From Acidimicrobiales bacterium (GTDB taxonomy: Bacteria; Actinomycetota; Acidimicrobiia; Acidimicrobiales; JANYDT01), in NCBI GenBank assembly GCA_025358985.1, contig JANYHQ010000699.1, positions 1 to 8,528 on the forward strand: 8,528 bases of DNA. The letters are read 5' to 3'. A model generated the notes under the pieces. The model made no database searches and was not told where the DNA came from. It was given only the letters and a program-made list of their open reading frames with translations. The translations under genes were made by a program, and so were the position numbers. Positions 1-6,381 of this stretch are shown here, piece after piece; position 1 is the stretch's first letter, and each line of letters starts with the position of its first letter.

Positions 1-487
1 GATCAGCTTCACTCGGTGACGGGTGCACCATCATGGCGGCGTGAACCCCGTCGAACACGCCGGCGTCGAGCATCAAGATCTTGCCGCCGCCGCCCTCTTC
101 GGCGGGAGTTCCGAATACCGTGACGGTGATCCCCAGTTCGTCAGCCAGTGCCGCCAAGGCCAACCCCGCCCCCGCTGCCGCCGCCGCGATGATGTTGTGC
201 CCGCAGGCATGCCCGATGCCCGGCAGGGCGTCGTACTCGGCGCAGATGCCAATGTGCAGCGGCCCGCTTCCAGCGGTGGCGGTGAACGCGGTAGGCAACC
301 CCGCCACGCCGGTGGTGACAGTGAAGCGGGAATCGCGCGACAACAAGCCAGCCACCCACGCCGCCGAACGCTCTTCCTCATACGCCAGTTCCGGGTGACC
401 GTGCAATTGATGGCTGAGGGCCAACAACGCGTCGCAATCAGTGTCGACGCGGGCGGTGGCTGCATCCTTGGGGGCCCGTGAACTCAT
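1..487 (-). CDS. M20-family amidohydrolase/dipeptidase, N-terminal part (runs off left edge)
   Basis: The frame is open from an ATG at 487 to the window edge and gives 162 residues with no stop. The family hydrolyses amide bonds of N-acyl amino acids or small peptides with a two-metal centre in the cytoplasm. Visible motifs are HGHPELAYEE (residues 29-38), AEYDALPGIGHACGHN (83-98), which carries the metal-binding Asp, Cys/His region and HxxGHN block, and GTPAEEGGGGK (126-136) with the catalytic Glu pair. This combination suits the M20D/PM20D2-like branch (amidohydrolases, AbgB, Xaa-Arg dipeptidases) better than DapE or ArgE. The C-terminal part with the dimerisation domain and last metal ligand lies outside the window. 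The ATG overlaps the carboxylase stop codon as ATGA, so the two genes are probably co-transcribed and translationally coupled. The exact substrate cannot be told. Confidence 0.9.
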   Translation of the reverse strand, partial: MSSRAPKDAATARVDTDCDALLALSHQLHGHPELAYEEERSAAWVAGLLSRDSRFTVTTGVAGLPTAFTATAGSGPLHIGICAEYDALPGIGHACGHNIIAAAAAGAGLALAALADELGITVTVFGTPAEEGGGGKILMLDAGVFDGVHAAMMVHPSPSEAD

Positions 488-2268
488 TCGATGACGACCA
501 CCACGTCACCGGCCCCCACGGTGTCGCCCGGCTTGACCTTGATCTCCGCCACCACGCCGGATTTCTCGGCACTGATGTGGTTTTCCATCTTCATGGCTTC
601 GAGCACCACCACTGCGGCCCCAGCCTCCACGGTGTCACCAACAGCCACCAAGATCTTGACGATGGTGCCCTGCATGGGCACCGTGACCGATCCTGATCCG
701 GAACCGGCGGCACCGCCGTGGGCCGCTGCCGCCCGCTTCGGTTTGGCCGCTGCGCCGCCAGCACCCGCGGCTGACATCACCGGGCCGGTGTCGGGCACCC
801 ACGCCGCCACCTTGAACCGCTTGCCGTTGACCTCCACGTCGAGGTCGCGTCGTACCCGGCCGTCCTCGGCGGGCTCCATGGCCGTGCCGGTGGTGGACAC
901 CAATGCGCTGAGATCGAGCGTGTCCTCCACCCATTTGGTGGAGTGAGTAGCCGCCGCGAAATCCGGATGCGACAAGATGGCGATGTCGGCATCGATGGTT
1001 GTATGCACACCGCTGATCTTCGTTTCCTTCAGCGCGCGTAGCATTCTGGCAATGGCCGTAGGACGGTCCTTGCCCCACACCACGAGTTTGCCGATGAGAT
1101 TGTCGTAGTACTGACTGATGGCGTCGCCCGGCTCGTAACCGGCATCAACGCGTACCCCGAAACCGTCGGGACGTACGAACTCGGTGATAGGCCCCGGTGA
1201 CGGCATGAACTTGCCGCCGGACGGATTCTCGGCATTGAGCCGAACCTCTATGGAGTGGCCCCGTCGTGCTTCATTCACCTCGTCTTGCGTCATGGGGAGC
1301 GGCTCACCCGATGCCACCCGGATCATCCACTCCACCAAATCGATACCGGTGATCATTTCCGTTACGGGGTGCTCCACCTGGAGGCGGGTGTTCATCTCCA
1401 AGAAAAAGAATGCGCCGTCTTCGTAGATGAACTCCACCGTGCCTGCGTTGAAGTATCCAACCGCTTTGGCCAACTTCACTGACGCCTCGCCCATTGCCTC
1501 ACGTAGTTCCTGGCTGAACTTCGGTGCCGGTGACTCCTCAATGAGTTTTTGATGGCGACGTTGGGCGGAGCAATCGCGTTCTCCCACCCACACTACGTTG
1601 CCGTGCTGGTCGCCGATGATCTGCATCTCGATATGGCGTGGCCAGGTGAGGTAGCGCTCGATGTAGGCCTCGTCGCGACCAAACGCCGACTTGGCTTCGC
1701 GCTGGGCTGAGGCCAACTGCGACTCCGCCTCATCAGCGCTACGGACCACTTTCATGCCTCGCCCGCCCCCACCGAACGCCGCCTTGATCACCAGCGGATA
1801 GCCGAACTGTGCCCCGAAGGCCACGATGTCGTGGTGATCTTTGAGAAACTCCGTGGTGCCCGGCACCATGGGCACGTTGGCCGCCTGGGCGGCGATGCGC
1901 GAACTCACCTTGTCGCCCATCACGTCGATGGCCGATGGGGGCGGGCCGATGAAGGCCACGCCGCGTTCGGTGATGGCCCGGGCAAAGTCGGTGTTCTCGG
2001 AAAAGAACCCATAGCCGGGGTGGACGCCATCAGCCCCGGACTTGGTGATGGCATCGAGGATGGCTTCGGTGTTGAGGTAACTCTCGGCGCTGGTGTTGCC
2101 ACCAAGGGCGTATGCCTCATCGGCCAGGCGAACGTGGAGGGCGTTGCGGTCGGCTTCGGAATAGACCGCGACGGTGGCGATGCCCATCTCCCTGGCGGTG
2201 CGGATGACGCGGACAGCGATCTCGCCGCGGTTGGCGATGAGGATCTTCTTGAGCAGTTTCTCGGACAT
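484..2268 (-). CDS. accA: Acetyl-/propionyl-CoA carboxylase alpha subunit (biotin carboxylase-BCCP fusion)
   Basis: This 594-residue protein carboxylates its own biotin with ATP and bicarbonate; a separate beta subunit, not in the window, then carboxylates an acyl-CoA for fatty acid or branched-chain metabolism. The biotin carboxylase N-domain opens with KKILIANRGEIAVRVIR (residues 7-23) and continues with HPGYGFFSEN (83-92). The ATP-grasp glycine loop GGGGRGM is at 166-172, RDCSAQRRHQKLIEE at 231-245, and the catalytic EMNTRLQVEHP at 291-301. A linker rich in Ala/Gly (about 498-527) leads to the BCCP domain (527-594), with the biotinylation motif EAMKM at 557-561, target Lys560. Length and layout match actinobacterial AccA3-type subunits (about 600 aa). 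I chose the ATG at 2268 because the homologous region begins there; the in-frame ATG at 2346 lies inside birA and adds 26 unrelated residues. CCCCCC directly precedes the ATG, so there is no good Shine-Dalgarno. Acyl-CoA specificity is set by the beta subunit and is unknown. Confidence 0.97.
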   Translation of the reverse strand: MSEKLLKKILIANRGEIAVRVIRTAREMGIATVAVYSEADRNALHVRLADEAYALGGNTSAESYLNTEAILDAITKSGADGVHPGYGFFSENTDFARAITERGVAFIGPPPSAIDVMGDKVSSRIAAQAANVPMVPGTTEFLKDHHDIVAFGAQFGYPLVIKAAFGGGGRGMKVVRSADEAESQLASAQREAKSAFGRDEAYIERYLTWPRHIEMQIIGDQHGNVVWVGERDCSAQRRHQKLIEESPAPKFSQELREAMGEASVKLAKAVGYFNAGTVEFIYEDGAFFFLEMNTRLQVEHPVTEMITGIDLVEWMIRVASGEPLPMTQDEVNEARRGHSIEVRLNAENPSGGKFMPSPGPITEFVRPDGFGVRVDAGYEPGDAISQYYDNLIGKLVVWGKDRPTAIARMLRALKETKISGVHTTIDADIAILSHPDFAAATHSTKWVEDTLDLSALVSTTGTAMEPAEDGRVRRDLDVEVNGKRFKVAAWVPDTGPVMSAAGAGGAAAKPKRAAAAHGGAAGSGSGSVTVPMQGTIVKILVAVGDTVEAGAAVVVLEAMKMENHISAEKSGVVAEIKVKPGDTVGAGDVVVVIE

Positions 2269-2276
2269 GGGGGGCC

Positions 2277-2282
2277 TATCCT
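2277..2282 (+). promoter_or_regulatory. Putative -10 element of birA (TATCCT)
   Basis: TATCCT fits the actinobacterial TANNNT -10 pattern and lies exactly 9 nt before the birA ATG at 2292, so transcription would begin at or within a few bases of the start codon. There is no Shine-Dalgarno near the ATG. No -35 hexamer is evident about 17 bp upstream. The call is inferred from spacing and from the same arrangement at three other genes in this window. Confidence 0.5.
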
Positions 2283-2283
2283 C
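2278..2283 (-). promoter_or_regulatory. Putative -10-like element of the carboxylase gene (GAGGAT)
   Basis: Read on the minus strand, GAGGAT lies 9 nt before the ATG at 2268. It keeps the second A and final T of TANNNT but has G instead of the first T, so it is a weak match. It overlaps the birA -10 by 5 bp, with mirror-image spacing to the two start codons. The alternative is that AGGATAGG on this strand acts as a poor Shine-Dalgarno for a longer transcript starting inside birA. Confidence 0.3.
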
Positions 2284-2291
2284 GCCGCAAT

Positions 2292-3131
2292 ATGACCCCC
2301 TCTGCCAGGCAAGCGGAACTAAAAAGTCGGTTGAGTGCCAACGCAACTGTCAGTGGCATGTTTGCCGTGGGGACGTGGGCCGTCGAATGGGTGGAGGAAT
2401 GCCCATCCACCAACACCACACTGGGGGAGCGGGCAAGGGGTGGCGAGCAAGCTCCCACCGTTCTGATTGCCGACCATCAGAGCGCCGGACGGGGCCGGCT
2501 GGACCGTACGTGGGTCACCCCGGCGGCCAGCGCCTTCACCGGTTCCGTGCTGTTGCCGGTTCAGCCGGTTGAGTCGGCACAGCTGGGGCTCGTACCGGTG
2601 GTGGCGGGCTTGGCCGTGCTCGATGCGCTGACCCTGCTGGGGGTAGGTCCATCCGCCCCTGGTCCCTGCCTCAAGTGGCCCAACGATGTGATTGTGCCGT
2701 CATTGGGCGACCGGAAGTTGGCCGGCGTTCTCTGCGAGGCCGGTCCCGGCACGGTGGTAATCGGCATCGGGCTCAACCGCCAACGACCCACTGACGTCAG
2801 TGGAGTGCTGGCCGAGCGGGCGGCGTGGATCAGTGATCTGATGGGTGGCGGCGACACCCCCACCAGCGTGGATGTGGCCGTCGCCCTGCTCTCAGCATTG
2901 GCCGCTCGACTGGCCCAATGGGACGCCGGACCTGCGTCCATCGTGGCCGACCAGCGACTGCATCTCGCCACCGTTGGCCGTCACGTGCGAGTGGAACTAC
3001 CGGACCGAAGCTGGACGGGACTGGCGGTGGACGTGGATGAGCATGGCCAATTACTGGTGGTGGCAGACGTGGAGAGCGTTCCTCGAACCGTGATGGCCGC
3101 CGATGTGGTCCACCTGAGTGCGATCGACTGA
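2292..3131 (+). CDS. birA: Biotin--[acetyl-CoA carboxylase] ligase (class I, no DNA-binding domain)
   Basis: This 279-residue enzyme activates biotin with ATP and transfers it to the Lys of the AMKM motif in biotin carrier proteins; the fused BCCP encoded next door is the obvious substrate. Visible motifs are the substrate loop STNTT (39-43), the biotinyl-AMP loop AGRGRLDRTW (65-74), LKWPNDVIV (127-135), KLAGVLCE (142-149) with the conserved Lys142, and GIGLN (158-162). A BPL C-terminal SH3-like domain covers about 227-276. There is no N-terminal helix-turn-helix as in E. coli BirA, so it should not itself repress biotin genes. The ATG at 2292 is favoured because of the TATCCT 9 nt upstream; an in-frame ATG at 2358 (MFAVGTWAVEW) would remove 22 poorly conserved residues and is a real alternative. 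Confidence 0.95.
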   Translation: MTPSARQAELKSRLSANATVSGMFAVGTWAVEWVEECPSTNTTLGERARGGEQAPTVLIADHQSAGRGRLDRTWVTPAASAFTGSVLLPVQPVESAQLGLVPVVAGLAVLDALTLLGVGPSAPGPCLKWPNDVIVPSLGDRKLAGVLCEAGPGTVVIGIGLNRQRPTDVSGVLAERAAWISDLMGGGDTPTSVDVAVALLSALAARLAQWDAGPASIVADQRLHLATVGRHVRVELPDRSWTGLAVDVDEHGQLLVVADVESVPRTVMAADVVHLSAID

Positions 3132-3132
3132 A

Positions 3133-3152
3133 CCCCACCCCACCCCAAACCC
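3133..3152 (-). promoter_or_regulatory. Predicted four-tract G-quadruplex upstream of the LCP gene
   Basis: On the minus strand the sequence is G3-TTT-G4-T-G4-T-G4; on the plus strand it is three tandem ACCCC units, then AAA and CCC. Four tracts of at least three G with loops of 3, 1 and 1 nt satisfy the usual quadruplex pattern and favour a parallel fold. It fills the birA-LCP gap, ends 1 bp before the putative -10 of the LCP gene, and so occupies the place of a -35 element. It lies on the template strand for both birA read-through and LCP transcription. Folding in the cell and any effect are inferred. Confidence 0.5.
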
Positions 3153-3153
3153 G

Positions 3154-3159
3154 TAGGAT
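3154..3159 (+). promoter_or_regulatory. Putative -10 element of the LCP gene (TAGGAT)
   Basis: TAGGAT matches TANNNT and ends 9 nt before the GTG at 3169, the same spacing as at birA and at the gene starting at 7326. AGGAT within it could also be read as a weak Shine-Dalgarno, but 9-10 nt is a long spacing and the repeated arrangement favours a promoter role with a leaderless or very short 5' end. Confidence 0.45.
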
Positions 3160-3168
3160 CATCGCTTC

Positions 3169-4584
3169 GTGGACGACGACTGGGAGCAACTCCGCAGGGT
3201 GAGTGGACCGCCAGGACCTTCGTTGGTCCGCCGGGTGCTCCGTGGAGCCCTCGTAGTGGGATGTGTACTGGCGGTCCTCGGCATCTTGGTGGAAGGCGGG
3301 CTGTGGTGGTGGGTGGGCCATACGCTGGGCCGAGTAGAGCGCGTCGCCATTGAGCAGGGCACGTTGCAGGCAGTGGCCTCCGACTTGCCGCAGAACATCC
3401 TGTTGGTGGGCTCCGACAGCAGGTCCGATCTCACAGGTACGGATCAGGCCTCATTCGGCAGCGCCACGCAGGTGGTGGGCAGCCGCAGCGACACGATGAT
3501 GTTGCTACACGTGGACCCCCGTACCGGCTCGGTCAGTGTACTCAGCATCCCGCGCGACCTCTGGGTCACGCTGGCCGATATAGGCACTAAGGACAAGATC
3601 AATCAGGCATTCGACGGTGGCCCCAGCCGATTGTTGCGCACCATCCAACGAGAGGTGGGTGTCCAGGTCAACCATTATGTGGAGGTCGACTTCGTGGGGT
3701 TCCGAGCAGTGGTGAACGCCGTAGGAGGGGTGCCTGTGTATGTGGCGCAGCCAGCGCGAGACACCGTCACCGGGTTGAAGATCGGCACCGCGGGCTGCGT
3801 CAACCTGGTGGGCGATCAGGCTCTGGCCTACGTACGCAGTCGCCGCTACCAAGAGAAGGTCAACGGACAGTGGAAATCTGATCCCACATCGGACTTCGGA
3901 CGTATCAAACGTCAGCAGGGTTTTTTTCGCCACACCCTGGAACGCGCGGTGTCCAAAGGAGCCCGGGATCCACGCAAGCTGCCCGGGCTCATCGATGCGC
4001 TCATCGGCTCCATTGCCATCGACGACAAGCTCAGTCGAGCCGACCTGTTGCGACTGGCCAAACAGTTTCGCAACATCAACCCGGACACCGTGCGAACCTA
4101 TGTCTTGCCCACCACCCCAGAAGTCATCGACAAGCGCGATGTGCTGATCCTTGACCCCACGCGGGCCAATGAAGTGCTCAACCGCTTCAACGGATTTGGA
4201 CCGGCGTCGCTCAAACCACCGCAGGTCAACGTTCGGGTGACGTTGCGTACGGGATCCACCCCGGACCAAACGGCCCTGGCGGAGAGCGTGGTGCGGCGCC
4301 TCACTCAGCTCGGATTCGCAGGGGCCGATACCACTACGCAATCAGCCAGAGCGGTTCCTAAGCTCACGCTCATCCGTTACCGGCCCGAGTCCATCAATGA
4401 AGCTCAGTACGTTTCTTCATTCGTAATCGGGGGCACCAAGTTGGCACCGGATGATTCACTCGCTGGTGTGGACATGGAACTGGAGCCCGGCACTTCCTTC
4501 GCTGGCCTACGTGACAAACCCTTACGATCCATCGTGGATGAAGGCGACGCCAACGACGCCGCAGTGGGCAAGCGCTGCCCCTGA
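3169..4584 (+). CDS. LytR-CpsA-Psr (LCP) family cell-wall glycopolymer ligase, membrane anchored
   Basis: LCP enzymes transfer glycopolymers from a polyprenyl-pyrophosphate carrier to peptidoglycan outside the membrane. The 471-residue protein has a short cytoplasmic start and one membrane segment (about 24-49), followed by the LCP domain (about 75-263): NILLVGSDSR (76-85), the Arg/Asp pair in SRSDTM (105-110), SIPRDLWV (126-133), DKINQAF (142-148), AVGGVPVYV (184-192), YVRSRRY (221-227) and DFGRIKRQQ (242-250). A C-terminal LytR_C-like domain spans about 352-422. Start is the GTG at 3169; no better upstream start fits, and TAGGAT lies 9 nt before it. rmlA follows after 26 nt, so the polymer handled here probably contains or is linked through rhamnose. 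It corresponds in position to mycobacterial Lcp1, which ligates arabinogalactan, but its own polymer is unknown. Confidence 0.95.
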   Translation: MDDDWEQLRRVSGPPGPSLVRRVLRGALVVGCVLAVLGILVEGGLWWWVGHTLGRVERVAIEQGTLQAVASDLPQNILLVGSDSRSDLTGTDQASFGSATQVVGSRSDTMMLLHVDPRTGSVSVLSIPRDLWVTLADIGTKDKINQAFDGGPSRLLRTIQREVGVQVNHYVEVDFVGFRAVVNAVGGVPVYVAQPARDTVTGLKIGTAGCVNLVGDQALAYVRSRRYQEKVNGQWKSDPTSDFGRIKRQQGFFRHTLERAVSKGARDPRKLPGLIDALIGSIAIDDKLSRADLLRLAKQFRNINPDTVRTYVLPTTPEVIDKRDVLILDPTRANEVLNRFNGFGPASLKPPQVNVRVTLRTGSTPDQTALAESVVRRLTQLGFAGADTTTQSARAVPKLTLIRYRPESINEAQYVSSFVIGGTKLAPDDSLAGVDMELEPGTSFAGLRDKPLRSIVDEGDANDAAVGKRCP

Positions 4585-4596
4585 TCGTCCCCCCGC

Positions 4597-4602
4597 TAAT
4601 GT
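4597..4602 (+). promoter_or_regulatory. Putative -10 element of rmlA (TAATGT)
   Basis: TAATGT matches TANNNT and ends 8 nt before the ATG at 4611. If it is the -10, the alternative rmlA ATG at 4599 lies within the hexamer and cannot be on the transcript, which settles the start at 4611. The stretch from the LCP stop to 4611 holds no Shine-Dalgarno. rmlA may additionally be read from the LCP promoter. Confidence 0.4.
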
Positions 4603-4610
4603 GCGCCGCC

Positions 4611-5495
4611 ATGAAGGGCATTGTTCTCGCCGGCGGTAGTGGTACCCGCCTTCACCCCGTCACCCGTGCGGTGTCCAAACAACTGTTGCCGGTGTACGAC
4701 AAGCCGATGATCTACTACCCCTTGTCGGTGCTGATGTTGGCTGGCATTCGCGACATCTTGGTGATCTCCACCCCCCACGATCTGCCCTTGTTCCAACGCT
4801 TGCTGGGCGACGGTAGTGATATCGGTGTGCGCTTCGAGTACGCGGAACAATCGGCTCCCAACGGCTTGGCCGAGGCGTTCATCATCGGCGCTGAGTTCGT
4901 GGGGGACCAGGCGTCGTGTCTGGTGCTCGGTGACAACATCTTCCATGGTCATGGGCTGTCGGAGATGTTGCGTGACGAGGTTGCCCGAGTGGAACGCGAT
5001 GGGGGTGCCAGCCTGTTTGGATACGTGGTCACCGACCCGGACCGTTATGGCGTGGCCGAGGTAGACAGCCAGGGGCGCATCATCTCTATCGAGGAGAAGC
5101 CCGCATTTCCCAAATCGAATTTGGCGGTCACCGGGTTGTACTTCTACGACAACTCAGTGGTGGACATTGCGGCCGCGCTGCAACCCTCTGAGCGCGGCGA
5201 ACTCGAGATCACCGACGTCAATCGGGCTTATGTGGACAAGGGTACGGCCCGGCTCAGCGAAATGGGGCGCGGCATGGCCTGGTTGGACACCGGCACTCAT
5301 GAATCATTGCTGGAAGCGTCGCAGTTCGTACACGTGTTGGAGCGACGTCAAGGGGAACAGATCGCCTGCTTGGAAGAGATTGCGTACAGCCAGGGTTGGA
5401 TAGATCACACTCAGCTCACCGCCCTCGCCAAGGCATATGGTAAGTCCACATATGGTGTTTATCTGCGGCGCCTCGCTGAACAAGTGGACCTTTGA
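4611..5495 (+). CDS. rmlA: Glucose-1-phosphate thymidylyltransferase
   Basis: RmlA joins dTTP and glucose-1-phosphate to make dTDP-glucose, the first step of dTDP-L-rhamnose synthesis, in the cytoplasm. The 294 residues match the usual 288-294. Motifs: the nucleotide-binding LAGGSGTRLHPVT (6-18) with PVYDKPMIYYPLS (27-39), QSAPNGLAEAF (80-90), LGDNIFHG (106-113), YGVAEVD (146-152), the sugar-binding EEKPAFPKSN (161-170), VTGLYFYD (173-180), ELEITDVN (197-204) and WLDTGTHESLLEA (224-236). These, especially KSNLAVTGLYFYD and LDTGTHESL, separate it from UTP- or GTP-dependent relatives. Start at 4611 gives the canonical MKGIVLAGG; an in-frame ATG at 4599 adds only MCAA and has no support. Only 1 nt separates its stop from rmlD, so the two are co-transcribed. 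Confidence 0.97.
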   Translation: MKGIVLAGGSGTRLHPVTRAVSKQLLPVYDKPMIYYPLSVLMLAGIRDILVISTPHDLPLFQRLLGDGSDIGVRFEYAEQSAPNGLAEAFIIGAEFVGDQASCLVLGDNIFHGHGLSEMLRDEVARVERDGGASLFGYVVTDPDRYGVAEVDSQGRIISIEEKPAFPKSNLAVTGLYFYDNSVVDIAAALQPSERGELEITDVNRAYVDKGTARLSEMGRGMAWLDTGTHESLLEASQFVHVLERRQGEQIACLEEIAYSQGWIDHTQLTALAKAYGKSTYGVYLRRLAEQVDL

Positions 5496-5496
5496 C

Positions 5497-6381
5497 ATGC
5501 GTGTGCTCATCACTGGAGCCAACGGTCAATTGGGCCAGGAACTGCAACGGGTCTGCGCTGGCGCGGGGGACCACGTGGTGGCCCTCACCAGAGCTCAGCT
5601 CGACGTAACCAAACGGGAGGAAGTTCTTCAACATCTTGGGGCCATTGCGGCCGACGTGGTGTTGCACACCGCAGCGTGGACCAACGTGGACGGCTGCGAG
5701 CTTGACCCTACGCGCGCCTATGAGATCAACGCCATGGGATGCCGCCATCTGGCGGAGGCTGCCAACCTGACCGGGGCCCGCGTGGTGGGCGTCTCCACGG
5801 ACTACGTGTTCAACGGCGCCGGCACCGGTCCGCACGGCGGAGGTCCGTACAATGAGTGGGACAGCACCGCGCCGGTCAGCCACTACGGGCGCTCCAAGCT
5901 GGGTGGGGAGCAAGAACTCACCACACTGCTGGGCCCAGACGCCACCATCGTGCGTACGTCCTGGGTATGTGGAGAGTTCGGCTCCAATTTCGTGAAGACC
6001 ATGGTGCGTTTGGCCCGTGAGGGAGCGGCCGAGTCGAAGGTGGTCACGGTGGTGGACGATCAGCACGGCACCCCCACGTTCACCCCCCATCTGGCGGCCA
6101 CCATCAGGGCATTGGCCGTATCGCGGCTTCCCGGGCTGTTCCATGTGAGCAACGCAGACCCCACCACCTGGTTCCATGTGGCCCAGGCGGTGTTCGAAGC
6201 GGCGGGAGAGGACCCCCACCGCGTGCGTCCGGTGAGCACGGCTGAACTCCTGCCGCAACGCCCGGCCGCCCGCCCGCAGTATTCGGTGCTCGACAATGCC
6301 GCGCTGCGCGCCGTAGGGCTGCCGGCATTGGCGGACTGGCAGGAGCCGTTGGCCGAGTTGGTGGCGGCATTGCGACAATGA
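5497..6381 (+). CDS. rmlD: dTDP-4-dehydrorhamnose reductase
   Basis: RmlD reduces dTDP-4-keto-L-rhamnose to dTDP-L-rhamnose with NAD(P)H, the last step of the pathway. The 294-residue protein is an extended short-chain dehydrogenase: Rossmann motif GANGQLGQ (7-14), LDVT (35-38), VVLHTAAWTNVDGCE (54-68), STDYVFNG (100-107), the catalytic YGRSK (Tyr130, Lys134), RTSWVCGEFGSNFVKTM (153-169), and the substrate-side DDQHGTPTFTPHLA (187-200). Start at 5497 gives the family's MRVLITGANGQ; an in-frame ATG at 5437 lies inside rmlA and adds 20 unrelated residues. Its stop overlaps the next start as ATGA. The two middle enzymes of the pathway, RmlB and RmlC, are not encoded in this window. Confidence 0.97.
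   Translation: MRVLITGANGQLGQELQRVCAGAGDHVVALTRAQLDVTKREEVLQHLGAIAADVVLHTAAWTNVDGCELDPTRAYEINAMGCRHLAEAANLTGARVVGVSTDYVFNGAGTGPHGGGPYNEWDSTAPVSHYGRSKLGGEQELTTLLGPDATIVRTSWVCGEFGSNFVKTMVRLAREGAAESKVVTVVDDQHGTPTFTPHLAATIRALAVSRLPGLFHVSNADPTTWFHVAQAVFEAAGEDPHRVRPVSTAELLPQRPAARPQYSVLDNAALRAVGLPALADWQEPLAELVAALRQ

Noticed and set aside
23..481. Open frames on both strands overlapping the M20 gene
   Set aside because: The true frame is the one open to the edge that contains HACGHN and GTPAEEGGGGK; the others are Arg/Pro/Ala-rich shadows.
1831..2295. A 154-codon plus-strand frame opposite the carboxylase N-terminus
   Set aside because: Antisense to the invariant biotin carboxylase motifs, with no recognisable domain.
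2269..2346. A 26-residue N-terminal extension of the carboxylase starting at 2346
   Set aside because: It overlaps the start of birA, has no resemblance to carboxylase N-termini, and the family begins at MSEKLLKKILIANRGE.
2421..2444. A second G-quadruplex candidate inside birA
   Set aside because: Only three tracts of three or more G are present (G5, G3, G4), followed by GG, so the four-tract pattern is not met.
3133..3152. The ACCCC repeats as a transcription terminator or tandem-repeat locus
   Set aside because: There is no stem-loop or T-run, and only three short units, so a terminator or variable repeat is not supported.
3505..4341. A 278-codon open frame on the minus strand across the LCP gene
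   Set aside because: It is antisense to conserved LCP motifs and has no family signature; its composition is that of a shadow frame.
4599..4610. rmlA start at the ATG at 4599
   Set aside because: It adds only four residues not typical of RmlA and lies within the putative -10 hexamer; the ATG at 4611 gives the canonical N-terminus.
5437..5496. rmlD start at the ATG at 5437
   Set aside because: It would lie 59 bp inside rmlA and place 20 unrelated residues before the Rossmann strand; the ATG at 5497 fits the family.
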